Part shown: in pieces, positions 50,654 to 62,600 of the stretch
How positions within the stretch are numbered: position 1 is the stretch's first letter
Layout: each line of letters begins with the position of its first letter
NCBI RefSeq assembly: GCF_050624435.1
Contig: NC_134536.1
Span: 7,630,758-7,694,757, forward strand
From: Tenrec ecaudatus
Lineage: Eukaryota > Chordata > Mammalia > Afrosoricida > Tenrecidae
DNA: 64,000 nucleotides
Direction: 5' to 3'
Notes under the pieces: generated by a model
Databases searched by the model: none
Seen by the model: only the letters and a program-made list of their open reading frames with translations
Told to the model about the DNA's origin: nothing
Translations under genes and position numbers: made by a program

Positions 50654-53600
50654 CACCATAGCTTTCTGAGCTGACCTGTCTGTCTTGACTTTAACTGACC
50701 CAGCAGATTCCCCTCAGAAGCCACCCTTTGATTGAACCTTTATTTCAAAGGCACTCTAACAAGATCAAGACAAGGACATTCCTGTGAAATCTTGTCTATA
50801 GCTATCCACAAATCACAGAGGTGTGTTTGCACGTGTTTGGTTTAGAATAAATCCATACACGCATGAACTTGAACCCCAGTTGCATTTTTTTTACCGTGCC
50901 TTTGTAGAATGCAGATGGGGCAGGGGTGGGGGTGGGGATGGAGGTGGGGTGTTCCATCCCAGCAGGAGTGGGGGGAAGAAACCCAGGTTTATAAAGGACT
51001 TGTATTTAAATAAAAGTAACGTCTTTCTGAATGAGGGTCTAGGATGTGTTGCCTGTAAGAATCTGAGAGCTACTCATACATGACATTTACAGGGAGGGTC
51101 TTAGACCTTTTTCTTCACTTCCTCTCTGGTTTCTGGGTGGTTGAAATGTGTCTTTTTTCTTGCTGATGACTGCTAGTCAAACCTGATTCTTTGGTTTTAG
51201 ACTCTTTTAGATGTTGGCCAGGAAATAAAGCACAAGCAAAGCTTTGTGTCACCAACGGAAAGGGAGCTCATGTAATGGCAAGACATCTTGCCAAAGTCTT
51301 GCTGGGAGGTTTCTTCACCACATCCCTCACTTTTTCCCACACGATCCCTGTTCCTTCCAGGAAAGGCAGAGTGGAGCGGTTTGTGTTCAGGGTTTTTGAA
51401 ACAGTTCATTTGCATTTCTACCCCAGATATACTGAACTAGAATAGACATTTTAACAAGATCCCCAGGTGACACGTATGCATGCATAAGAAGATGTACATA
51501 AGAATCGGCCAGGGGTCTCATTAAAATGTAGATTCAGATTCAGGTTATCTGGGGTGGAAATGCAAAGTCTCAGCAAGGGTCAAACTAGAATGAACTGATT
51601 GTAATCCCCCTGCTTCTGTGCAAGTTCTGCTTCCAGACCCTGGAGTCTGACTCTCAGCGCCACCATCTTGTAACTATTCTTATCTTCTCAACTTTAATAA
51701 CTACTGCTTTCATTCCCTACGGCTTCTATAACAAATGGCCACAAACTCCAGGGGATTAAAACACAGCAATTTGTCCTCTCACAGTTATGAAGACCAGAAG
51801 TCTGACATCAAGGGTTCAGCAGAGTTGGTACCTTCTGGAAGCTCTGGGAGAGGCTGTCTATTCCATTTCTCTCCCCCTTCTTCCAGAGGCTTCCAGCACC
51901 CATGGTGCTCCTTGGCTTGTAGATGCATCACTTCCACCTCTGCCCCCATCATGTTGCCCGCGTGTCTCTCGGTGTCCTCTCCTTAGAAGGACACCGGTCA
52001 TTGGATTTGGAACCAACCCTAAGTCCAAAATGATCTCTTCTCAAGATCCTGAACTAATTACATCTTCAGAGGTCATATTTCTAAACAAGGTCACATTCTG
52101 AGGTGCCGGCAGGCACGAATTTGGGGGACACTAGTCAACCTGCTCTATCTGTGCAAAGCATCACTGGAAATCTTATACAAAGGTTAAATAATTCTGCACA
52201 GTAAATCAGAGATGGAACACTTGGTCTTCATTTCAAACAAGTACTAGTTCGTGCTGATGCTGCTGAGCTGAATTCCATGGCCTCTGAGCAGAACTTCCCA
52301 CCTACTGGTTCACACATGGACCCAGGGGTGTGGAGGCAGCTGGCTCAGCTTTGATCTTCCCCCAGTGTCATTATCTCTGTGCCATGATTGTCTAACTTCT
52401 CTATCTCCAGTTTCCTCTGCTGTAAACTCAGATTGCGGGGGGGGGGGGGGGGCGGATAAAATTTTACTTATAGGATCTTTAGAAATTAAGTAAGATGATG
52501 TATGTGAAGTACTTAGTGTGGCACATTATCAATGTTTGGTGCATGTGAAGTATTATTGTTCTTCCATATATGACCCGGAGGCACCACCGATTAACAGACA
52601 GAGCTGTTGTTCTCTTTATTTGTAGAGCCTGCGACCTGATCAGGAAGGTGGTGAGAAGTTGAATCCTTCATTCCTTGACTTGGTCAGAACCCCGCAGATC
52701 AGGAAACACACTTTAATTTTGATGTACAACTGGTAAGGAACTTTACTCTCTCCCTCTCTCTCTCGATGTTAAGATCCTCACGCACTTTTTTCAATCCCAG
52801 TCATCCACGATGAAGGGAGAGGAGAGCAATGCTTCAGAACACAGCTAGCCCTAGGATTGGCATGGCTGGTGGACACCAACATTGAAATCAAGGTTTCCCA
52901 ATATCATTCTTCTCAAGCAAATAATGAAATTCTTTGATAGTCCCTAAGCACAGATCCATATGCTGTCAACCTTGGCTTCCCCCTTGGACTCACCTGGGGA
53001 GATTAAACATAACTAAGGCCTGAGCCTTACCCCCAGAGATACTGATGTCATCGATCTGGAGTAGGGCCCAGGAACCAATATTTTAAAAGATATTGCTAAT
53101 GTGTAGCCAAAATTGAGAACTATTGCTCTTGATGGAATGAACGCAAGGGAGGGTCTCTTCTTATAGAACAGGCCTGGCAAGAGAAAAGGCACCTCTACCC
53201 GGGGGAAGGAAAAACCTCAATTTATGAGCTGCTATCATCCATTATGATACCGACTTGCACACAGTCTTATAACTGGAATGTGTCTGTCCGTGTCTCCAGC
53301 TGCTCTCTGTTCCAGGTGCTGCTTGCCCTGGGCTATGCCTTTCATAGACGGCTCACTTCCCTTCAGTGCATGTTGGCTTCTGCATCAGCCAAGTGAAGGC
53401 TTCCAACCACGGACAAACTCAACGTCCATCAGGAATTAACCTCTCAACCTCTGCAGGGGTGCTTCTAAAATGCAGGGGTGATGTTCGGCCTCACTGTCCT
53501 TCTTCCCTTATTCTAAGTATTCCTCCAGCTCATGAGCTTCCTATTTCCATTACAGAGAATGAACTTTTTTTTCCCTTCAGTAAACAAAACTGGAAAGAGA

Positions 53601-56600
53601 TCAAAGAGTTGTTTGTAGCAGGTCATAAGATAACACCATCAAGAGGGGTGACTTGAGCCATTTGGTTTCTGTTTTCTCAAAGTTTGAAATAATTAGGGAC
53701 TCTTGATGATCCCAACTGCATTGCTGTTGGTGGTGGGGTGATGATGGGTGCTGTTGAGTCCATCTGACTTACAATGACCCTGTGAACAACTGAACACACT
53801 ATCACCCCACACTGCACCGTCCTCACAATTGGTGTGCCCCAGGGATTGTTGAATCCACTATGTCCATCCATCTCCTGGACAGTCTTCTGTGTTTTTTACC
53901 TGACCTTTTACTTGACCAAGCACGATGTCCTTTTCCAGGTCTCTCCTGCAAACATGTCTAAAGGACGTGAGACAATGTGTCTCCATTCTGATTGTACTTC
54001 TTCCAAGACATGTTTGTTTGTTCTGGAAGTCCACGGTACTTTGAACATTCTTCGACAATCCCAGAATTTAAAACTATCACTTCTTCTTCAGTCTTCCATA
54101 TTCATGGTCCAGCTTTCACGTGTGCATGGGGCGATAGAAAGCGCCATGGCTTGGGTCTCGGTGTGCCTGAGAGATCCCGTGCAGCTGAGGTGACTGCTGC
54201 TTCCGTAAGCCTTGACTGTGGATCAGACTAAAATAAACCCTAGACAGCCACCATCTTTTCTCCTTTCAACGTGCCGATGCCAACAGTCCAGTTGGCAGGA
54301 TTTGAGTTTCCTTTGCACTGAGGTTGAATCCTTCCTCCATTGGAGGAGACAAAGATAAATCATTAACAGCCACTAATCACTCAGCATAATTTTACTGAAT
54401 GGATCCCTCTGACCATTGAGATCATTTATTTGGAGTTTATTGCCCACAGATTATCTCCTAATCGTATTTCCCTTGCTTGCTCTGGAGTAAGAACCAGCCA
54501 CAACAGTAGGGTTGGCTGCGTAAAAGCAATCAGACAGGGCATTAGTAAGACAGGGCATTAGTAAGAAGTCCACAAAGAGAAGTCCCCTACTGCCACCATG
54601 CCCCATTTTCCCAGAAGCTTCTCCCCTTGGGGCTACTTGCCTTTGGTGCTTGGCTTGACCTGGGTTCTTCTCTTTGCTCAGGTTCACAAGCTCTGTTCTC
54701 TACCAGGGCCTCATCATGCACATGGGCCTCGCAGGGGGTGACATCTACCTGGACTTCTTCTACTCTGCCCTGGTGGAGTTCCCAGCTGCCTTCATCATCA
54801 TCCTCACTATCGATCGCATTGGCCGCCGGTATCCTTGGGCTGGGTCAAATATGGTGGCAGGGGCAGCCTGTCTGGCCTCAGTTTTTATCCCCGATGGTAA
54901 GTTTCAAGGCCAGCCGGGGTCTTCCAAGACCCTGAGAAGAGGGAGTGTCATGACCCTTTGAGAGCAGGAGCATGCAATTTATTATCCAAACCCATCTGAG
55001 GGAAAACGGTCTGGAACCATCCAGGGCAATCCTGTGTGACCACTCTGCCTTTAGGAACAAGGGCGTCCAAACAAGAGTGCTATAAAAAAAAAAAAAAAGA
55101 ACAATGGCCTCCAATTGTCTCCTGGGGTAGATGTGCAGTGACGCCTATCAGGGTCCACCCTTCAGGCCGCAGCACTGGCCTAACAAGGATGGACTTTGGG
55201 TAGAGCAAAATGCCTTGATCCTATTTAGGCAAATCCCTTGTGCTCTCTGTGTTGTCCTACAGCTTACAGGAGACAGTTGAAATAAATGCAATCAATAAGC
55301 AATTAGTCAGATCTTCTCTTTCTTTTAAAATGTTTTCTCTGTGAAAAGAAACAAAATCCTATCTAACAGAATCCCGTTAGCAACGCAGAGCTTGGTTTGA
55401 ATCATTTAGTTCATAGCAATCGTTTAAAATACGCCCACGCTCCACGGTGGTCTGCATACATGAAAGGTGGTCCACCTTCAAAAACAGGTATACCTCTGGT
55501 CTCATCCCCACTGAGGTCTACAGCTACGAGACACAAATGGGTCTAGGTGAAAACAAAGGGAGACAGAGCCTGTGCCGTTGTTGCCCTGAATCTACAGAAG
55601 AGCGCTGCAGTGTGAATGTCTCCTTATGAAGTCCTTCTACAGGGCTCTCTGAGCACAAGGCTTGGGTATGTCTTGTGGATGGGTGACGTGGTTTTTGTTG
55701 TTGCTCTTTGTTTGCTTGTTTCCCTCAGATCTACAGTGGCTAAAAGTTGCCGTTGCATGCCTAGGCAGAATGGGGATTACCTTGGCCTATGAAATGGTCT
55801 GCCTCGTCAATACAGAATTGTACCCCACCTTCATCAGGTGAGTGCATTCAACACAGCACAGAGCAGGTGGGTGCACTAGCTGATGCTGGCCTGAGACAGG
55901 AGCAAAGTGTAAGACCAGATGAGAGCATTTAAAGACACAGGCGAAGTCAGCCCCCCTCTCAGACTCAGAAGCTGTGGTCAGAGTAGAAGAGACTGGGTTC
56001 TGGAGAGATTGCTCCAGCACAGCACAGACAGGCCCGTGTAGGAGAGGGACCGTAAAGTCAGGTAATGAAAGCACAAGGTATATATATATATATATATATA
56101 TCCCTCATCCCGCTCAAACACTCAAAGGTTTCTGTGAAACAAGTAGATCAGAATGGGGATGGAATGAGGTAGGGTATGCAGAAGCGAGGATGGGCAGGAC
56201 TTGAACTTGCTTGCTTGGACACAGTCTCAGAAGAGAAGCGCATCATGTTGGAAAGTCGAGGATCAGCTGAGATAAGAGAAACTCCAGGAGATGAATTGTC
56301 CCCCAAGCCCCACCAACAGGCTCAGTCAAACCTGGCCGCACTCAGAGTGATGTGTCGAAGGCAGAAGGAAGGTGGGCATGAGTCAGGGTCAACTAACAAC
56401 ATCCTGCTTGTGCATTCGAAATGGCGTGGACATCACGGTAGCAGTCCGCAGACACTTGGATGATGTAGGAGAGTGTTTATTTGGGGTTGAGGGGAGAGTT
56501 TACTACACACTGTGACACAGGCAACTGTCCAACCGACTTCCTCATTTTAGGAATCTTGGCGTCCTCGTCTGCTCCTCGATGTGTGACATCGGCGGCATCC

Positions 56601-59600
56601 TCACGCCGTTCCTGGTGTACCGGCTCACCGACGTCTGGCACGAGCTCCCACTGATGGTTTTTGGTGAGACATCTTTCTCAATGTTGTGAAGCGAACATTT
56701 GTTTTTCTAGGGACCTCCATTTTTCTACTCGAAAGCGAGAGTCCTGCAGGTAAGCACTAACACTCAGTGTGGGAGCCCATTAGCATTCACAGAGTGGGGG
56801 GGGGGGGGCTGTGATCTCTCCCCGCTGGTTTCCACCTCTCCAAGGGACTCTTTGTCAAAGGGCCAGCTCCTTCTGCTGCCTCTCTGCTTAGATGTGGAAA
56901 ACGACCTCATGCCTTCAAAGAAAGGTGGTTGGAATGAAAACAAAACCAACATTAAGAAAAGGCAAGGGTATAATGAAACACTGTGCAGGGTTGGAGCGCT
57001 TTCCTCGGACTCCTTGACAGTTAGATTTATGGGAGATTGGCACAGAGTCTCCTTGTAACGTGGTCAGTGGAGTCAGGCGCAGATCAGAGCCCCTCCTCCC
57101 TCCCACCAGTGGGAGGAGGGCAGGGGGTCACAAAGATAGCTCCAGGCATCAGCAGCTCGCACATATATGCTCAGTAGCACACTGAGCATCAAATCTGTAG
57201 GTTGAGAGAGTTCCTGGGTTTCCCCACAGCAACAGACCACAAGACACATCTTCCTCTTGCCATGTGTCTCACAGATGTCTGTGATGTGAATGAATGCTGT
57301 TTCCAGATTCAGGCGCCTAATCGACACCCCCCTTCTCCTGTCAATCCAGACGCCTCCAACTCCACTCAGTGGACTGGCCTTCAGGATCCGCGTTGAGCGT
57401 CTTTGCAGTTGATGATGTTACACTTTCTCCATGGGCATCCAACTTTCAGGAAGCCTGGTGGTTCAGGAGTGAAGCACTCGGCCATGAACTAAGGCAGCTG
57501 CTCCTTAGGAGAAAGACCTGTTGGTCTGCTCCCATAAAGATGAAGAGCCACCGCGGGGTGGGGAGGGGGCAGTTCTGTTCTGTCACATGATGTCACCGAA
57601 TCAGAAGTGACTCCAGGACCCTGAACAATAGCAACCTACAACGCTCCCTTCATTCACAGGAAGAAAGTACTTGCCCGTCCCAGGAGAATACCAGGGACAC
57701 TCCCTCCCATCTTTCCATCCTGGTGTGCTCAGTGCCACGCACGCACGCACAGCCACCCCTGCTCGCGCCTACTTCTCCCCGTCCAGCAGAGATTTGTGAG
57801 GGGGAAAGATTTTTTCCACTGCTATAGGTCTGCCAGCAAAAGTTCCAGACAGTTGATCGAACTCACCCTTGAAACAGACCCAGTGAATTCCTCCACATTC
57901 CAATGTAATCACCACAAGATGGTCAACGTGCATAGAACACACGCTCTTTATCCTGAGGTGGCCGTGGTCTGACCACAGAGTGGCTGGCACTGCTAATGAG
58001 ACAGACGCGCCCCAGATTTCTTCCTCCCAGACTGCCCAGGGACCTCTTGGCCCGGTCAACTTTGGGGAGATGCCCCCTGCACCCTTCTAGACGTCTTCCT
58101 TCTAAGAAGTTGGAAAATCTCTCTCCAGGCTCCTCCCTCAAAAGGACAGTGAAGGGAAGGGGGTCAACGGGGCAGTGGTCAGTCCTGGGTAGAGAACGGA
58201 CACTTCCTGTTTCTCTGGGGACCGTTTCAGAAAGCAGTGAGACCTTCCAGGCCCAGAGGAACTGCTCTGGGTGTTTTCATGCCCGCCTCCCCCGAGGAAA
58301 AGGCCAAGGAATAGACATACGTTTCAACATGTACATTCAGGGACAAGCCCCGCCTTGACTTTTGCCACTCATTTCTTCTTCTCAAGACTGGCCAGTCTTG
58401 AGTCTGCATGGCCGGCAGGAGGCAACACTGCTTAGCATTTTAACGTCTTTCACCTCTCTTCCTCACAGTGACCAGAAACCAAGCCACTCGCCAGTGAGTC
58501 CCACTCATGGGGGCCCTAGAGTTGCACACCATACTTGCTCCCTGGGCTGTTCAAGCTCCTGCTCTTTCTGGAAGTAGATTACCCCAGGCCTTTCCCCCAA
58601 GCCACCTCTGGGAAGGTTCAAGTTGCCCCCCACCCCTTTCAATGGGTAGCCCAGCTCATGCATGCAGCCATTCCTTGTACGGAGGGAATGCTCAGCGTGG
58701 TCTGTGCCATGAAACGCCAAGAAACCTGCAAAGTCAACCCAATGGAGAGGCCTTGTTGATAGAACGCGGGAAACAAGGATCTGTAATCTCCTACCTAACC
58801 AGGGCTTTCTCAGCATGAATAAAGAGCCAATGACCACACTTTGATGAATCTGCTGTGATAAAGGAGAGGGCCAGTGAGAAGAAGAAGGCTCACGCCAAGA
58901 TGGATTGACACAGTGGCTGCAGCAATGGGCTCCAACATCAGACCAATTGTGAGGATGGGACAGGACAGGGTGGTGTTTCATTCTGTGGTGCTCAGGGTCA
59001 CTGTGGGTCAGAACACTCTACGGACCTAGCAGCACTGAGTTCTTCACAATTCCCTCACTCCAGACACTGGATTCAGATGCGAGCTGAAAGCTTTTGTTGT
59101 TTGTATTTGTTCCATTTTGATAACCGAGTGATTCTCTACAGAAGTGTTCTCAACCTTCCGAATGCCATACATTATTTTTGTTGCTACTTCATCACTGTAA
59201 TTTTGCTACTGTTATGAATCAGGTGACCCCGGTGAAAGGGTCACTCAACCCCTGAAAGGGGTCACGACCCACAGGTTGAGAACCGCTACTCTAGAGGTTG
59301 GAGCACTTTTGATTACTCAGTAATTCAGTAAGCACTGCCTTAGGTCCCTGGGTGGCACAATTTGTAAACCTCTATTAATCGGAAAGTGGTTCCAAGCCAC
59401 TTAGCAAAACCATAGAAGAAAGTTTGGCGACCTGCGTCCATACAGATTATGGCCAAGAAAACTCTAGGAACCACAACTTCACTTTGTAACACGTGGAATG
59501 ACCATGAGTCAGAATCCACTAGCTGGTAATGGATTTGGCGTTTTGTCCCCACTATTCAGGAGTCTGTTGGTGGGGCACACAGTTAAACACTTGGCTGCTA

Positions 59601-62600
59601 GCCAGATTGGACATTCAAGTCTACCTGGAGGAACTTGGGGAGAAAGGCCTGGCAAACTACTTCCAAAATTAATCAGCCATTGAAAACCTTAGTTGGTACC
59701 GTTCCGACTCTGAATTGTATGGGGTCGCCATGCATCAACTCAGCAGCAACTGGTTTCCATCCATCGTTCCTACTGTGCCCTGGCACAGTTCTGAAGCACC
59801 TTGCAAATACTCATTATTTGCAACCGGCTGTGAAGCCTATAATGTAGACACATCAAACCAAGAGAAAGGACATCTTAAAGAAAAAAGTAAAACCACAAGG
59901 ACCTTCAACATCCAGTTCTACCTATGAGTCAGAATTGACTCAATGGCAGTGAGTTCATTTTTGAGTCTTTGAGTCATCCAATCAATAAGTAAACAAAGAG
60001 CTACGAAATAACTTCATGTAGTGTTGACGGCTATGAAAAGATTAACACTGGGCAAGGAGCAATGGCCCTGGCCTCAACCTGCTTGAGATTGAGAGTGTCT
60101 TTGAAAAGTGAGCCTGGAGCAGGTGAAGCAAGTCACAGGAAAGACTTTCAAGCAGAGGGGTCAGAACAGGCAAGGGCCCCAAAACCGGGCCAAGCATAAG
60201 AGGGGGCACCAAAAAACGGGAAAAACTTCCACTGGGTGGATCTTTTATAGTATGCACTTTCCCCCCTGCTAGGCGAGCATCCAGCAACTGGCTCCGAGTT
60301 AGTGTACCCAGTGGCATCACCTGGGAAGCTCCTCTCTAGTCACAGTAAATTTTTTTGTAAAAGCAGTTTTGCTCACACCTTGTTTTTTGTAGTAGGCGAT
60401 TTAAGAGAAATTTTGTTTCCTGCTTGGAAAAATGCTGCAGAAACTGTTGTGATGCTGAACACAGCTTATAAGGACAGCGCTATGTGAAAAACTCAAGTGT
60501 ATGAGTGGTTTTCTTGTTTCAAAAAAGGTGAAATGTTGATTGATGACAAACCTCATTCTGGACATCAATCAACTTCCCAAACAGATGAAAATGTCAACTC
60601 ATAGTGCATTTGGAGTTCGTTCCACTAGGTCAAACTGTTAATCGATCTTTCTATTTAGAGATTCCAAAAAGATTGCGTAACAGTGTGTGACCCCAGAAAA
60701 ACAAGCAAACCCTAATTTGTCAGACAGGGGACTGGTTTTGCCACCACAAGAATGCATCTACTCACACAGGCATCTCAGTGTGCCAGTTTATTGGCAAAAA
60801 CGGCATGCCTCTCTTGCCCCATGCACCTGACTCACCTGACCTCACTCCATGTGACTTCTTTTTGTTTCTGTGAATGAAGAGGGACACGAAAGGACAGCAA
60901 TTTGACAACATAGAAGAGGTGAAGGAAAAAACAAGGGAGGTGCTGTCAGCCATCCAAACAAATGAGTTTGAAAAATGTTTCTAAGAATGGAATCACAGAT
61001 TTGACAAATGTAGTAAGTGTAATGAAGGTGATAAAGTTGTTTTGTAAAAATAAATACGTAGCTTTGAAGAAAACTGGATTGGGGGAGAGGGGGTTGTCCC
61101 TTGTAAACCAGCAGAAAGATCAGCGAGGCTAGAGTTGGGTGAGCAGAGAAGAGGAGAAGGGCAGAGAGCAGGGGGAAGATGGGTCCTCAAATGTTTGGAA
61201 ACCAATCCAGTCTCTACAACAAGACTCCCAAAAGACCATCAAGAACTTCAGTATAAGCTGTACCAAAAATATGCATAGTCCATGTGTAAGGGAAATAAAT
61301 TTGACCTAGGCCTTGAGCCACTGATAGCGTATAAAAAGAGAGAGTCCCTTTGATCTTGGTAAGAAGAATACATTTGGGCTCAAAGAAAAGAAAAGGCTCA
61401 TTTGCTGCTGGCCTCTGCAATGCACAATATTAACGTTGTCATCAGACCAAGTTTTCCGAAGTTAGAGTCCAATAATAGATGCACATGGAGAATGATGGCT
61501 TTGAACCAAATGGAAATGTTGTCCTAGTTGATATTTCCAATGACATTGGGCAGTAGAGTAGGGAAAGCAAAGATGGAAGGAAATTCAGGAGCTACCGATA
61601 GCCTTGCATTACATGGAGACAGAGCATTTCATTAAAAAGTGTTTTGTTTTATTTTAACAAGGGAAATAAAAATAATGTAACTGCCAAAAACTGGCAAGAA
61701 GAGGGAGAGAGGGCTGGAAGGGTCTATTTTTTATCTCTCGTAACAGAATATCAATGCATATTATCTCAATCTGATAGATCATGAAGAAAGTGCTTCATTA
61801 AGTATCTTATTTGACCTTGACAAACAGTCACTAGAATGAGTAAAAAACAGATCCAGACAAAAGTGTTTGCTTCAAGGAACTAAAAGGTGTCAGTAAACTA
61901 CACCTTACAACTAAAAGGTGTAAGGGGTGGAGCAAGAGACTGTCATTTTGTCAACACAAATCCTTTGAATGAAGGAAATAAGCCTTTCACAGACATCCTT
62001 AGGGTCCCATTGTTTGATTTTAACTTAAATCAAACCATGTTGGAAAGATGATCAATATGGCAGCCTAGCACGGTGGACCCAGAGACCAGGTTCACAACAA
62101 AACAGACCATCTACTCGTATTCATTGTCTTATCGATAGAATGAGAATTTTAATACTAAAAGTCAGAGTTTGGGTAAGGAGTGAGCCAAGACATATTAGAT
62201 GCTTAGCATTGCTCCCAATCCACTGTACAAGTCAGGGGTGGGAGAATGAAACAAAAGCATTGCTAACGAGTCGATGGCAATTCAATTAGGACAGTATAAA
62301 ACCACCCCATCGGGTTCCTAAGGCTGTAATCTTCACAGAGGAGCCCTGGTGTGGCCGGAAGATTGGCATCTCATATCTATCAGCTGCTTCCACTGGAGAG
62401 CGATGGGGCAGTCTGCTTCCATGAGGATTGACAGCCTTGGGACCCCTGGGAGGCAGCTCTACCCTGTCGTATAGGGTCCCTAGCAGTTGGGATCAAGCTG
62501 ATCTCAGGAGAGAGAGCGGGCACTCTTCATAGATGCAGACCGCCACATCTTCCTCCCTCAGAGCGACGGGTTGGTTTGCACTGCCAACCTTGTGGGTGCA

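Noticed and set aside
53834..54193. A 119-residue open frame in intron 6
   Set aside because: It lies on the strand opposite to an RTE LINE 3' region and recurs in the other RTE copies.
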